Below, one piece after another: positions 7,877 through 18,093 of a DNA stretch of 64,000 nucleotides. The translations under genes and the position numbers were made by a program. Source of the DNA: Lysinibacillus sp. BPa_S21 (lineage in GTDB: Bacteria > Bacillota > Bacilli > Bacillales_A > Planococcaceae). The stretch spans positions 1 through 64,000 of the forward strand of contig NZ_JALIRS010000003.1 in NCBI RefSeq assembly GCF_023337795.1. Reading direction: 5' to 3'. The notes under the pieces are model-generated. The model did not search any database, had not been told where the DNA came from, and worked only from the letters and a program-made list of their open reading frames with translations. The first letter of the stretch is position 1. Each line of letters begins with the position of its first letter.

Positions 7877-9175
7877 TCATTTGTTGATGGAATTATTAAA
7901 CGTTTGTAATAGTTCTAACGTCTTTTGTTTATACGCTTCTACACCTGGCTGATCGAACGGATTAACTCCTAGTAAACTTGCACTCATTGCACATGCCTTC
8001 ATAAAGAAATAGATTAAATAACCTATGTGATAGGCATCCAGTTTTGGGAGCATCAATTGAATGACAGGTACACCACCCTCTGCATGAGCAAGTGCTGTTC
8101 CATTCATGGAAAGCCCATTAATTTCATTGAATGTTCGTTTCGATAGATAATTCAAACCATCCTCATCTCGCACATCATATGGCACCTTACAATCATTATC
8201 TATTTCCTTAAAATGCAGTAATGTTTCAAATAGGATCGGACTTCCTTCTTGAATAAACTGACCTATAGCATGTAAATCAGTCGAATAATTAACTGTCGCA
8301 GGAAATAGACCTTTTCGCTGTTTCCCTTCACTTTCACCAAACAACTGCATCCACCATTCATGGAATTTACATAATGCAGGTTCAAATGAAGCGAGCAACT
8401 CCACTTTATACCCTCGTTCAAACATCAAATGTCGGAACACTGCATATTGATAGGCTTCATTACGCTCTAGCGCTGTATCTTGCAATGTTAACGCAGCATC
8501 CCTAGCACCTGCCATAAGCATCCGAATATCAACACCTGCAACCGCTGCTGGTAATAGCCCTACCGGAGTTAACACCGAATAGCGACCACCTATATCGGCT
8601 GGAATGTTAAATTGTCTATAACCTGTGCGATCTGCTATCTGCTTCAGACGTCCGTTTTCGGCATCTGTCGTCACAATGATTCTGTCAACAGCCTCTTCCC
8701 CATAACGTTTTTCCATAAACTGTCGCAACACACGAAATGCGAGTGCTGGTTCCATCGTTTCCCCAGACTTCGAAATGACGTTCACATACACACTTTTATT
8801 CGCTAAATATTGAAGCAAACTATTAATATAGGAACCACTCATATTTTGTCCAACATACATCACTTCAATACCATCAGTAGAACAAGTAAAATAAGGTGAC
8901 AACGCATCTTGGATGGCACGTGCCCCTAAAAATGATCCCCCCACACCAATAACAACAAGTACATCTGCATACGCATGAATTTCTCGCTTAGTATCTTCAA
9001 TACGCTGCAATAAAGCGCGCTGATTTTCAAGAGGCACTTGTAACCAACCCGTTAACATCTCTCTACTCTCTGCTAAATGACGGTGAATCCACTCTACCTC
9101 CGCCTCATATATTGACCAATCTTGCTTCGTGATTTCAAAATTGAAAATGCTCATTTGAATAGTACGAATCGTCAA
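7877..9175 (-). CDS. pgi: glucose-6-phosphate isomerase
   Basis: The protein interconverts glucose-6-phosphate and fructose-6-phosphate. PGI signatures are present: VIGVGGSFLGARA, VNVISKSGETMEPALAFR, DIGGRYSVLTPVGLLPAA and, near the C-terminus, NPFDQPGVEAYK. The length of about 430 residues is normal for the Bacillota form. The annotated start is TTG with GGAAGAG five bases before it. An ATG seven codons further in has no evident binding site. Its position between gtaB and the chain-length genes suggests a dedicated copy feeding sugar nucleotides for the polysaccharide; whether it is the only pgi of the genome cannot be seen. Confidence 0.93.
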   Translation of the reverse strand: MTIRTIQMSIFNFEITKQDWSIYEAEVEWIHRHLAESREMLTGWLQVPLENQRALLQRIEDTKREIHAYADVLVVIGVGGSFLGARAIQDALSPYFTCSTDGIEVMYVGQNMSGSYINSLLQYLANKSVYVNVISKSGETMEPALAFRVLRQFMEKRYGEEAVDRIIVTTDAENGRLKQIADRTGYRQFNIPADIGGRYSVLTPVGLLPAAVAGVDIRMLMAGARDAALTLQDTALERNEAYQYAVFRHLMFERGYKVELLASFEPALCKFHEWWMQLFGESEGKQRKGLFPATVNYSTDLHAIGQFIQEGSPILFETLLHFKEIDNDCKVPYDVRDEDGLNYLSKRTFNEINGLSMNGTALAHAEGGVPVIQLMLPKLDAYHIGYLIYFFMKACAMSASLLGVNPFDQPGVEAYKQKTLELLQTFNNSINK

Positions 9176-9225
9176 ATCATCTCTTCCAATCCTATAATTT
9201 GGAATTCCTACTGGCGTAAATTATT

Positions 9226-10122
9226 TTAATTCGAAGTGACTCTCCCTAAGTTCCTAAGTTGCTCCACTTTATTTAACAGTAAATTGGTAACCGCTTCATG
9301 TAACTCATCACGATCCAACGCAAAATCAATAATTGTCTTAATAAAGCCAATATGCTCTCCAATATCATAGCGGTTTCCTTCTATTTCAAATGCAAATACA
9401 CGCTGACAACTATTTAATGCTTCAATCGCATCTGTTAATTGAATTTCACCGCCCTTACCTTTTTTTTGTTCATCTAAAAAGGTGAAAATTTCAGGAGTTA
9501 AAATATACCTTCCTATGATGGCAAAATTTGATGGGGCATCTCTAAAAGCAGGCTTCTCGATAAATTCCCTTACTTCCATCAAACGGTTTTCTGTTGAAGC
9601 CGGGTCAATGATTCCATAACGATGAACATCAACATCTGGAACCTTTTGCACGCCTATAACGCTCGAATACGTTTGATCATATTGTTCGATTAATTGTTTC
9701 AGACACGGAATCTCATTTTTCACAATATCATCACCTAAAAGGACCGCAAAAGGCTCATTCCCAATAAACTTACGTGCACACCATATCGCATGACCAAGGC
9801 CAAGAGGTTCCTTCTGACGGATATAGTGAATATCTACTTTAGAGGAGGCCTTTACTTTCTCAAGCATATCGAACTTCTCTTTTTTTAGTAAATTTGCCTC
9901 GAGCTCAAACGCATTATCAAAATGATCCTCAATTGCTCTTTTATTTTTACCTGTAACAATAATGATATCCTCAATACCTGAAGCAACTGCCTCTTCAACG
10001 ATAAATTGTATAGTCGGTTTATCGATAATCGGCAACATTTCTTTCGGCATTGCCTTTGTAGCTGGCAAAAAACGCGTGCCCAATCCTGCTGCAGGTATTA
10101 TGGCTTTACGTATTTTTTTCAT
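9226..10122 (-). CDS. gtaB: UTP-glucose-1-phosphate uridylyltransferase
   Basis: The protein makes UDP-glucose from UTP and glucose-1-phosphate. The N-terminus is [20 protein letters not shown], the nucleotidyltransferase P-loop-like motif. It is followed by [18 protein letters not shown] and REFIEKP, giving a full 298-residue protein of the GalU/GtaB family. I chose the ATG after AAGGGAGA; an in-frame ATG five codons upstream overlaps that site. PgcA, encoded about 13 kb upstream in transcription order, supplies glucose-1-phosphate. A fragment of a second, different gtaB lies next to pgcA at 23184-23264. Confidence 0.94.
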   Translation of the reverse strand: MKKIRKAIIPAAGLGTRFLPATKAMPKEMLPIIDKPTIQFIVEEAVASGIEDIIIVTGKNKRAIEDHFDNAFELEANLLKKEKFDMLEKVKASSKVDIHYIRQKEPLGLGHAIWCARKFIGNEPFAVLLGDDIVKNEIPCLKQLIEQYDQTYSSVIGVQKVPDVDVHRYGIIDPASTENRLMEVREFIEKPAFRDAPSNFAIIGRYILTPEIFTFLDEQKKGKGGEIQLTDAIEALNSCQRVFAFEIEGNRYDIGEHIGFIKTIIDFALDRDELHEAVTNLLLNKVEQLRNLGRVTSN

Positions 10123-10355
10123 GCAATCTCCCTTCATGTAAGGCTGTCCTCCTCTACGGCATGTGTTTAATTATTCATTCGCGGGTTTATTTTACTTTTC
10201 AATATATTAATAACGGTTACTTTTTATTCAAATTTATAATTATCTTTTCCAACAAGATAGAAAGATAACACTTTTCACTTTACGTTCTCATTCCTACAGG
10301 CTGTTCAAGATGATGTCATACTAATAGGAATCCCCGCTAACCTTGTCCTGTTCTC
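10123..10355. other. intergenic region upstream of gtaB
   Basis: No gene is seen. Together with the hairpin to its right, this separates gtaB from the glycosyltransferase genes, so it should hold the gtaB-pgi promoter; hexamers could not be assigned with confidence. Confidence 0.4.
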
Positions 10356-10425
10356 ATAGAAAAACACCTCCACGTTGATTTGATAAGGTACAATACCTGT
10401 TTTACAACGAAAGGTGTTTTTCTAT
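10356..10425 (-). terminator. large hairpin after glycosyltransferase gene
   Basis: Outer arms of 14 bases are perfectly complementary (ATAGAAAAACACCT with AGGTGTTTTTCTAT). Two inner helices (CGTTG/CAACG and GGTA/TACC) extend the structure. It lies about 35 bases after the stop of the upstream glycosyltransferase gene and can act as a terminator. On the plus strand it is followed at once by a 6-codon ATG frame, an arrangement also seen in insertion-sequence leaders. Confidence 0.6.
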
Positions 10426-10458
10426 GTCTCATTTTTTAAGTTAGCCTTTTCACCATTC

Positions 10459-11232
10459 TTAACTTGTCAATCTAGTTGAAACGTATTTTATCGAAATGTT
10501 AAGTAAGAAAATACACATCCGGTAAACAGCTTGAATTGGCGTCATGCCAAGGTGATTTTTATAAATTTTCCAGTTCCACGTTAAACCTTTGAATTTATTT
10601 CTGCTTATGGAACCTGGTGTAATTCGATAATAGGCAAGTACTTCCTTCATTCCGTAAGCCTTGATCTCATAATCTTTTAAAATATCTAGCCAAAGAGCAT
10701 AATCTTCATGCTTAGTCTTCTTGAAAAGTGGTTTAGCAATTTTACGTGTATCTAATACAACTGTTAAACATCCAAAGTAATTAGCACGCAATAATTTTTT
10801 ATAATTTACTGGTTTTTTACATATCTTAACGATTTTCCGTGTTCGTTTATTACTTTCTGTTATTTCTTGATATTGTGTATAGGAAAAAGCTACATCAAGT
10901 TCCAGCATGAAATCGAGTTGTTTGGATAATTTTTCAGGATGCCACAAATCATCACTATCAAGAAAAGCTAAAAATTGTCCTTTTGCCTTTTCAATTCCAG
11001 CATTTCTGGCATTCGAAACACCACCGTTTTGTGTCAAATTAATAATCTTTATTCGACTATCCTTATATCCTAGTAGTATTTGGTGACTATTGTCTGTTGA
11101 CTTGTCATTAATAATTATCAATTCCCAATTTTTGTACGTTTGATTTAGAACAGATTCAATGGATTGGCCAACATACTTTTCCGCATTGTAAACAGGCATA
11201 ATAATTGATACTAGAAAGTTATTTTTATGCAA
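10459..11232 (-). CDS. family 2 glycosyltransferase (TuaG/KfoC-like)
   Basis: The 257-residue cytoplasmic GT-A enzyme has VSIIMPVYNAEKYVGQSIES at the N-terminus, IIINDKSTD, NGGVSNARNAGI and the metal-binding AFLDSDDLW motif. The C-terminal SISRNKF region, about residue 211, is typical of TuaG-type transferases that extend a lipid-linked repeat unit. The start is TTG with AGGATGG just before it. It follows another GT2 gene after 9 bases, so both belong to the wzy-GT-GT transcription unit. Donor and acceptor sugars cannot be read from sequence. Confidence 0.88.
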   Translation of the reverse strand: MHKNNFLVSIIMPVYNAEKYVGQSIESVLNQTYKNWELIIINDKSTDNSHQILLGYKDSRIKIINLTQNGGVSNARNAGIEKAKGQFLAFLDSDDLWHPEKLSKQLDFMLELDVAFSYTQYQEITESNKRTRKIVKICKKPVNYKKLLRANYFGCLTVVLDTRKIAKPLFKKTKHEDYALWLDILKDYEIKAYGMKEVLAYYRITPGSISRNKFKGLTWNWKIYKNHLGMTPIQAVYRMCIFLLNISIKYVSTRLTS

Positions 11233-11241
11233 TATACCATC

Positions 11242-12279
11242 CTATTTCATAATATTTTTAAATGTATAAGCAAGAATTAAATTAAATTTTAATGTATAAC
11301 AAACTGCATAGACCTTAACGAATAAAGGTATCAATATTTTTGTTCGATTACTCTGACAGTATGCTATTACTTCTTTATCTGTCTTCAATCTAGCCATGAA
11401 TTGCATTATCTCTCTATTCTGCGTTTTATCAATAGCCGCTGTTATTTGTGAAATGCTTGCACCCGATTTGACATAGTTTTTTAGAGAACTATTAAACAAA
11501 TGAAATACTAAGATAGCGTATATACTTGTCATATTCGAATCATTTCTTTTCAAATAATCAATGTACTTTTCTGCCAAATTTAAATACTGTTCTATAATTT
11601 CAGGTTTAGGTTGTTTCATGAGCGAACCATTTCGTTGCAAATAAAAATAAAAAGATGAATTGATACTTATTATTTTTTTTATATGCACTAAGTAATATAG
11701 ATTAAATAGCTTATCTTCTGAGAATATCTCACTATTTGATTCAAATCGTATATGGTGTTCTTTAATAATCACATTTTTATACAATTTATTACAAACTTCA
11801 TCCCCATGTTTGTAGTTAAAGAAGTATTCATAAAGGTATCCTTTTAATCCCAATTTTCCAATATCGATCTTCTCTTGCTTCATTTTCAAAAAATTCTTAT
11901 CCATTTTATCGTCGTACACTTTCGTATAATCACATACTACTAATTGTGCTTCGTGCTGTTCCATTTCATGTACCATGGATTCAATCATATTCAACTCTAT
12001 CCAATCATCGGCGTCCACGAATAGTATATATGCTCCACTGGCCTTATCTAATGCAGCATTTCTAGCAGAAGACAGCCCACCGTTCTGCTTATGAATTACT
12101 TGAATCCGTGAATCTTGGACAGCTAATTCATCCACCATCTTTCCACATTTATCTGTAGAACCATCATTGACTAAAAAAATTTCTAGATTTGTATACGTTT
12201 GATTTTGAACTGATTGTACACATTTTTGTAAGTATTGCTCAACATTATAAATTGGAATAATGACACTGACTAACTTCAT
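11242..12279 (-). CDS. family 2 glycosyltransferase
   Basis: The 345-residue protein opens with KLVSVIIPIYNVEQYLQKCV, then LVNDGSTD, NGGLSSARNAAL and the DXD-type YILFVDADDWIE. The C-terminal ~200 residues are AT-rich-coded and lysine-rich, common for polysaccharide GT2 enzymes that start from YNVE-type repeats. I chose the ATG preceded by GGGGGAA, 29 bases after the polymerase gene's stop. The longer in-frame start would overlap that gene. Specificity is unknown. Confidence 0.88.
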   Translation of the reverse strand: MKLVSVIIPIYNVEQYLQKCVQSVQNQTYTNLEIFLVNDGSTDKCGKMVDELAVQDSRIQVIHKQNGGLSSARNAALDKASGAYILFVDADDWIELNMIESMVHEMEQHEAQLVVCDYTKVYDDKMDKNFLKMKQEKIDIGKLGLKGYLYEYFFNYKHGDEVCNKLYKNVIIKEHHIRFESNSEIFSEDKLFNLYYLVHIKKIISINSSFYFYLQRNGSLMKQPKPEIIEQYLNLAEKYIDYLKRNDSNMTSIYAILVFHLFNSSLKNYVKSGASISQITAAIDKTQNREIMQFMARLKTDKEVIAYCQSNRTKILIPLFVKVYAVCYTLKFNLILAYTFKNIMK

Positions 12280-12308
12280 AGTTTCCCCCAATTTAAATTT
12301 TATAATTT

Positions 12309-13538
12309 TCACTCTAACTTTATCTGTTCACGGTACAGATATTCTTTTTCTGTCATACTGTATCGCCAAATAAGCGCTAGAAATAAAAATAAATATTCAC
12401 TCGCAATTAGCGAAAGGAACATTAATGAAATTGAAATTGAAACATACGTCCCTAGAAGAAAAGCCTTTGATTTATCCATCCATACAATTGACATTATTCT
12501 AAAAAATAATAGCGCCCAAAATATAAAGAATAATACGGATCCAATTACACCCGACTCAACTAATATTTCTAAAAAAGTATTGTGCATATAAATTCCTTGA
12601 CCAAAAAATTCTGCACTATAATCCCTAAAATTATATATACCAATACCTTGTACAGGGTTGTTTAAAAAGAGCGACAAACCATTGTTCCAGATTTCAATTC
12701 TGCCACTACCACCATCCTTACTAACAGATTCCATTCTTTTTATCAACATCTGGTAGATATCGATATGCATCACTTTTAATACGATAAAGTAACTTATCCA
12801 TGTCATTATAGGTACGATAAAAAAAATTCTTATTTTTGTTTTCACATTAAAAAAAGCGATAGTAATAACAATCCCTACTAAGGTTGCTAATAACCCTCCC
12901 CTTGAAAAAGTTAGTATCGTTGTTATTAAGGCTAAAACAAATCCAATCTTTCCTTTTTTGTCTTTCATATTTGCTAGAAAAAAGAACAAGAAGAACGAGT
13001 TGGATACAACAAATATATTAGGGTCTGATAATATTCCGATTAATCGAGGCATACTTCTATCTAGCATTAAGCCATAAACTCTAATGCCATTCCCATAAAA
13101 ATTATACTTATTTGAGATTAAACCAAAGAGATAAAACAATAATGAAATTACGTTATATAATATTCCTACTGTCCCAATTATTCGCTCAAATTCTTTTAAT
13201 GTAATAGTAGAAAATAGAAATTTAAATATAAAGTAAGAAAAAAGACCAATGAATATAGCAATAGTCAAACGAAGACTTGCCATCGGATATGTAGAAAATA
13301 CTCCAGTAAGACAGTAGAAAACATAGAAGAAAATCATAAAAGTTTCATGACTTTGAGGCTTATGAAAAACAAATTTACTAAGGGTAAGCATAAAAATTAT
13401 TACCATCAATATCATATGTGGTTTTAACGCAAAACCAATGTTTACATTCAGGTTACCTAAAAAAACACTAAATACTAAAATAAATATTAGAAGATAATTA
13501 TTGGATATTCCTTTTTTTTCGTAAATAATTTTTCTCAC
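12309..13538 (-). CDS. O-antigen ligase/polymerase-family membrane protein (probable Wzy)
   Basis: The 409-residue protein has about 10-12 hydrophobic segments. The Wzy_C signature is present: LTFSRGGLLA, then SGRIEIWNNGLSLFLNNPVQ, GIGIYNF and HNTFLEILVESGVIG. It is the only polymerase candidate and is expected to join lipid-linked repeat units outside the membrane. The start is GTG, with the purine-rich stretch immediately before it serving as a weak binding site. It heads a three-gene group with two glycosyltransferases. An approximately 560-base non-coding region precedes it. Confidence 0.87.
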   Translation of the reverse strand: MRKIIYEKKGISNNYLLIFILVFSVFLGNLNVNIGFALKPHMILMVIIFMLTLSKFVFHKPQSHETFMIFFYVFYCLTGVFSTYPMASLRLTIAIFIGLFSYFIFKFLFSTITLKEFERIIGTVGILYNVISLLFYLFGLISNKYNFYGNGIRVYGLMLDRSMPRLIGILSDPNIFVVSNSFFLFFFLANMKDKKGKIGFVLALITTILTFSRGGLLATLVGIVITIAFFNVKTKIRIFFIVPIMTWISYFIVLKVMHIDIYQMLIKRMESVSKDGGSGRIEIWNNGLSLFLNNPVQGIGIYNFRDYSAEFFGQGIYMHNTFLEILVESGVIGSVLFFIFWALLFFRIMSIVWMDKSKAFLLGTYVSISISLMFLSLIASEYLFLFLALIWRYSMTEKEYLYREQIKLE

Positions 13539-13745
13539 CCCTTACTACCTACTAACTCAAATGATATGCATGTCAATTGATAACCATTTGAATAGAGAAC
13601 TTGGCGAATGACTGCATTGCGATAAGCTTCGTTTGTACAAACCATTGTGCTATTTACTACTTATATGAAGGTGAATTTCTCTTTATACATGGTGAGAATG
13701 TTATTCAAAAGAGAAAGTAAAAATTGACTACTTGGTGAAAAATAT

Positions 13746-13794
13746 AAAAGTGCTAAACTTTTACACCTGATTTTAGGTAAAATTCAGCACTTTT
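13746..13794. terminator. hairpin downstream of rfbB
   Basis: Arms of 18-19 bases (beginning AAAAGTGCT and ending AGCACTTTT) pair with one bulge. T runs are available in both directions, so the hairpin may end the rfb unit about 310 bases downstream of rfbB. It lies within a long gene-free region. Confidence 0.6.
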
Positions 13795-14102
13795 AATAAC
13801 GAGGAATATTTTAGTCAATCACATAAATTAAGTTTTAATCTGTTCAATATCTTTGATTGTTAGTCTATATCCAAGCATCATCAATAATTTCCACTATGCA
13901 TTTTAGCTGAAGTATTTTCTGCGGATTTCGACATATTCACCGACTAGGCTACTCGCAGCCAAGTGTAATAGTGATTTAATGGAATATTGCGGAAAAACAC
14001 GCTCCAAAACGCCTTTTCATCATTTGCTCCCGATGATTTGTCCACTTTACTAACTCTTTTACAAAATGACGACCTTTTTCGTCTGCGTTTTTCTAACTTC
14101 TA
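13795..14102. other. gene-free region with possible coding relic
   Basis: No intact gene is seen. On the minus strand around 13977-14090 one frame reads NADEKGRHFVKELVKWTNHREQ and onwards for about 38 codons between stops, without a start or binding site. The 11-mer AGGCTACTCGC at about 13947, identical to part of the element at 4728-4928, suggests a decayed repeat as well. Confidence 0.35.
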
Positions 14103-15119
14103 TCATCCTAAATATTGCTTTTCAAAATACTGTTGATATTGTCCACTTATAATTTGATCCCACCATGTGTTGTTTTCAACATACCATTGAATCGTTTGAG
14201 CAATGCCAGTTTCAAATGTGTATATGGGCTTCCAACCTAATTTCTCTATTTTAGTAGGGTCAATGGCATAGCGTTTATCATGAGCTAAACGATCTGTTAC
14301 ATACTTTATCAGTTTTTCCGATTTCCCTAATGTCTTGATAATCGTTTGAACAACTTCTAAATTGGTGCGTTCATTATGCCCACCAATATTATATATCTCT
14401 CCATTGACACCTTCATGTAACACCAAATCAATGGCCGTACAATGATCAAAAACATGTAACCAATCTCGTATGTTTTGTCCATTACCATATATAGGAATCA
14501 CTTCATCCTTTAACACACGAGAAATAGTTAAAGGAATTAATTTTTCTGGAAACTGATATGGTCCATAGTTATTCGAACAACGCGTAATATTCATTGGTAA
14601 TCCATATGTTTTATAATAAGCACGAACTAAACAATCAGAAGAAGCTTTACTTGCACTATATGGGCTATTTGGCAGTAATGATGTCTCCTCTGTAAAAAAA
14701 GTAGATGGTTCAAAATCCAATTCCCCATAAACTTCATCCGTAGATACATGGACGAATTTTGTAATGCCTACTTGTTTTGCTGCTTCTAATAATACTTGTG
14801 TCCCTAATACATTTGTTCGAACAAATACCGATGGATCTGTAATTGAGCGGTCTACATGACTTTCTGCTGCAAAATGAACTACATAATCGAATTGTTCCTT
14901 CTTAAAAAAAGCCATCACTAACTCACGATCTACAATATCCCCTTTTACAAATGTATAGTTATCATTTGTTTCGAAAGCCCGATGTTTACCTAGATCACCT
15001 GCATACGTCAATAAATCTAAATTATAAATTTCATAGGCAGGATACTTACTAATTAAATATTGAATAAAATTACCACCTATAAATCCTGCACCACCTGTAA
15101 CTAATATTTTTTTTACCAC
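14103..15119 (-). CDS. rfbB: dTDP-glucose 4,6-dehydratase
   Basis: The protein converts dTDP-glucose to dTDP-4-keto-6-deoxyglucose. The extended-SDR features are an NAD-binding TGGAGFIGGNF at the N-terminus, VHFAAESHVDRS, the catalytic TDEVYG and the YSASKASSD active-site Tyr/Lys. I chose the GTG start after GAGGTAGG, giving 338 residues; the longer in-frame ATG would overlap the rfbA stop. It follows rfbA directly. No rfbC (epimerase) or rfbD (reductase) is present in the window, so the product is probably not dTDP-rhamnose made from this locus alone. Confidence 0.95.
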   Translation of the reverse strand: MVKKILVTGGAGFIGGNFIQYLISKYPAYEIYNLDLLTYAGDLGKHRAFETNDNYTFVKGDIVDRELVMAFFKKEQFDYVVHFAAESHVDRSITDPSVFVRTNVLGTQVLLEAAKQVGITKFVHVSTDEVYGELDFEPSTFFTEETSLLPNSPYSASKASSDCLVRAYYKTYGLPMNITRCSNNYGPYQFPEKLIPLTISRVLKDEVIPIYGNGQNIRDWLHVFDHCTAIDLVLHEGVNGEIYNIGGHNERTNLEVVQTIIKTLGKSEKLIKYVTDRLAHDKRYAIDPTKIEKLGWKPIYTFETGIAQTIQWYVENNTWWDQIISGQYQQYFEKQYLG

Positions 15120-15133
15120 AATTCCTACCTCTT

Positions 15134-16027
15134 TCAATGTATTGTTATAAGTGAATGATCCAAGGCATTTGGTATTTCCAGCAAATACTTACCATATTCT
15201 GTTTTCATAAGTGGTTGAGCAAGCTCTAACAATTGCTTACTTGTAATATACCCGCTTCTAAAAGCAATTTCTTCAATGCATGCGATATAAAGCCCCTGCC
15301 TCTTTTGAATAGCCTCAACAAAATTAGAAGCTTCAAGTAAAGACTCATGTGTTCCTGTATCAAGCCAAGCTAAGCCACGCCCCGCAATTTTGACCTTTAA
15401 TTCGCCCATTCGTAAATATTCTTCAAGAATAGAGGTGATTTCTACTTCCCCGCGCACTGATGGCATTACATTTTTGGCAATCTCAACGACTTTATGATCA
15501 AAAAAGTATAAGCCTGGCACTGCGTAAGAAGATTTGGGTTTTTCCGGCTTTTCTTCAATTGAGATGGCATTCATCTGCCCGTCAATCTCTATTACTCCAT
15601 ATGCTCGCGGATCATTAACATAACAGCCAAAAATAATACTCCCAGTAGATAAGGTTGCAGCATCTTTTAGTCGACTACTCAAATCGGAGCCGTAAAAAAT
15701 ATTATCCCCTAATATTAATACGACAGGGGAATTATCAATAAATTTTTCTCCAATAATAAAGGCTTCGGCAAGACCGTTGGGATATTCTTGAACAGCATAT
15801 TCGAAATGCATCCCTAAATGACGTCCATCACCTAATAGCTCTTTAAATCCTTCAAGATCTCGAGGTGTAGATATTATTAAAATCTCTCTAATACCCGCAA
15901 GCATTAAGACCGAAAGTGGGTAATAAATCATCGGTTTATCATATACGGGTAACATTTGCTTTGAAATCGATTTTGTTAACGGATAAAGTCGAGTCCCTGA
16001 ACCCCCAGCTAAAATAATACCTTTCAC
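15134..16027 (-). CDS. rfbA: glucose-1-phosphate thymidylyltransferase
   Basis: The 297-residue RmlA-type nucleotidyltransferase has [48 protein letters not shown]...SIEEKPEKP and [13 protein letters not shown]. It makes dTDP-glucose from dTTP and glucose-1-phosphate. The likely start is GTG after AGAGGCG; a TTG one codon upstream is an alternative. It lies between the WbqC gene and rfbB in what appears to be one transcription unit. Confidence 0.95.
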   Translation of the reverse strand: MKGIILAGGSGTRLYPLTKSISKQMLPVYDKPMIYYPLSVLMLAGIREILIISTPRDLEGFKELLGDGRHLGMHFEYAVQEYPNGLAEAFIIGEKFIDNSPVVLILGDNIFYGSDLSSRLKDAATLSTGSIIFGCYVNDPRAYGVIEIDGQMNAISIEEKPEKPKSSYAVPGLYFFDHKVVEIAKNVMPSVRGEVEITSILEEYLRMGELKVKIAGRGLAWLDTGTHESLLEASNFVEAIQKRQGLYIACIEEIAFRSGYITSKQLLELAQPLMKTEYGKYLLEIPNALDHSLITIH

Positions 16028-16080
16028 CAAATTTCGCCTCTTTCTTTTTTATTGCTCAATATCGTTATTTTTCGTTTTTA

Positions 16081-16788
16081 TCATCTAACTAATTCATGAA
16101 TATCTAACATTTCTTTAATTTTACTAATATCGTTAAACATCATGACGTCAACTATTGAAAGGCCAGGCATAAAATCATTTGAGTATTGTTTGTATGGTGT
16201 TAGTATTGGTTGAATAAATTGAATTTCCAAATCATTGTCTATATATTTTTGCTGATTGTAAAAATCCTTGCCACCAATCGCATTAATATAGGTAGTCGCA
16301 TTTAATGCCCTAGATACTTTAATTCCCCATTCATCTGCTGCGTTAGCCTCTTTAATAGTAGGGAATTTTTGCGACAGAATAGTAATACTCGTTTCTATAC
16401 CTAATAATGCGCAAGTCTTTCTTAGAATTAAAGTAATGAATTGACTTAAATTGCTGTTACTATTTGTTAAACAATCCGTTACGAATTCCATAACATTCAT
16501 AAAATACGGCGCGTTTTTATAAAATATTAATTGATTAAGAATCTTTTCTTGCCAATTTATATTACTATTTATGATAATGTCTTTAATTTTAGTTTCTCTA
16601 GGAGCTTTACATACTGGAACATTAAAATATATACTTTTTCCATGCTCACTCAAGAGTCGGTTCCTATTTATCCAACTTCTTCTCGTATATTGAGCATTAT
16701 CAAAAATGACAAATTCATCTACTGAGTGTATCAGTTGGAAATATCCTAGATACGGAAAAAAATAAGGTTGCATTAAGGCTATCTTCAT
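16081..16788 (-). CDS. WbqC family protein
   Basis: The 235-residue protein has the WbqC-like family sequence: ALMQPYFFPYLGYFQLIHS at the N-terminus, NRNRLL, YINAIGGKDFY and, near the C-terminus, LSIVDVMMFND. Members occur in O-antigen, capsule and flagellin-glycan loci next to dTDP-amino-sugar genes; their reaction is not firmly established to my knowledge. The position after the aminotransferase gene and before rfbA/rfbB links it to the modified amino sugar. An ATG preceded by GAAGGGA is a clear start. Confidence 0.88.
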   Translation of the reverse strand: MKIALMQPYFFPYLGYFQLIHSVDEFVIFDNAQYTRRSWINRNRLLSEHGKSIYFNVPVCKAPRETKIKDIIINSNINWQEKILNQLIFYKNAPYFMNVMEFVTDCLTNSNSNLSQFITLILRKTCALLGIETSITILSQKFPTIKEANAADEWGIKVSRALNATTYINAIGGKDFYNQQKYIDNDLEIQFIQPILTPYKQYSNDFMPGLSIVDVMMFNDISKIKEMLDIHELVR

Positions 16789-17001
16789 TCTAAGTGTCCC
16801 TTCTTACGTTAATAAAACTACTAATAGGTATCTTGATAATCCTTGAATACTAATTTTATAAAGATCAAATTTTGGAAATTCGAGGAACGAAGTAAAGACT
16901 TTGTTCACTTCCATTCCAATGAGATAATTAATTAAATTAAAAAATCCTGCTTCTATATAACCTATGACTTGCAAACTTTTGTTTTATAGATAACTTGTAC
17001 A

Positions 17002-18093
17002 CTATTCTTTCAAAAGTATACAAATTTTATCTACATCTTCTAGCATGAGATCGCCATACAATGGTAATGTTAAAACTCTCTCTGCAATATATTTTGCCAC
17101 AGGTGTATCTTCAGCATTGAACTTATCTTTGAAGCATTCAAAGCTATACGTTAAAGGATAAAAATACTTTCGGGAATAAATATTATGTTTCATTAATTTC
17201 TCATACACTTCATCCCGCGAAAGTTGGAATCCATCAAACACTACAGGAAGGTATGCATAATTACTCGACACATCTTTTGGTGGGGACAGTAATTTAATAC
17301 CTTTGATATCACAGAGATGTTCAACATATCTCTCAAATACTTTCTTTCGCTTCCCTATTTCCACATCTATATTTCGGAGATTACACAAACCCATAGCTGC
17401 CTGAAATTCATTCATCTTAGCATTACCACCTGTATACTCAATTGTTTCAGGTCCAGTAATACCAAAATTTTTATAAATATTTAATAAGTCTTTTATGTTA
17501 GAATCTTTAATGGTTAACGCTCCACCCTCAATAGTGTGAAAAACTTTAGTTGCATGGAAACTAAACATGGAAGCATCACCAAAGTTTGCAACACTTTCAC
17601 CACCTACTTTTACCCCAAAGGCATGAGCAGCATCATATATGACCTTTAGATTATATTTCCTTGCTATACTTTCAATCTCTTTTATATTACATATATTTCC
17701 GTACACATGAACGGCTATAATAGCGGAAGTTTTATCCGTTATTAACCTTTCAATATTATCTGTTTCTATGGTGTAATCTTTAAGATTAATGTCCGCAAAA
17801 ACTGGTGTTAAACCTTTTCGTACGATTGCATGCGTTGTCGATGCAAATGTAAAAGGTGTGGTGATGACTTCGCCAGTTAATTGAAAAGCTTCAATCGCGT
17901 ATTCTAATGCTAGGTGCCCGTTAGAAAATAGCGTAATATTTTTTGTGTTCAAATATCGTTTCAATTCAGTTTCTAAAGCATTATGCTTTACACCCATATT
18001 GGTCAACCAGCGGCTATCCCAAAGATCTCTAATTTCTTCAGAGAACTCTATAAAACTTGGCATTGATGTCTGTGTTACTTGAATAGGCTTCAT
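17002..18093 (-). CDS. DegT/DnrJ/EryC1-family sugar aminotransferase (VioA/WecE-like)
   Basis: The 363-residue PLP enzyme shows FSNGHLALEYAIEAF, VITTPFTFASTTHAI, VIYDAAHAFGV and the Schiff-base lysine in FSFHATKVFHTIEGGAL, followed by MNEFQAAMGL. Given rfbA and rfbB nearby and no rhamnose genes, the most economical substrate is dTDP-4-keto-6-deoxyglucose, giving a dTDP-4-amino-4,6-dideoxyhexose; this is inference. Its ATG overlaps the stop of the ATP-grasp gene (ATGA), so translation is coupled. A binding site AGAAGGTG precedes it. Confidence 0.92.
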   Translation of the reverse strand: MKPIQVTQTSMPSFIEFSEEIRDLWDSRWLTNMGVKHNALETELKRYLNTKNITLFSNGHLALEYAIEAFQLTGEVITTPFTFASTTHAIVRKGLTPVFADINLKDYTIETDNIERLITDKTSAIIAVHVYGNICNIKEIESIARKYNLKVIYDAAHAFGVKVGGESVANFGDASMFSFHATKVFHTIEGGALTIKDSNIKDLLNIYKNFGITGPETIEYTGGNAKMNEFQAAMGLCNLRNIDVEIGKRKKVFERYVEHLCDIKGIKLLSPPKDVSSNYAYLPVVFDGFQLSRDEVYEKLMKHNIYSRKYFYPLTYSFECFKDKFNAEDTPVAKYIAERVLTLPLYGDLMLEDVDKICILLKE

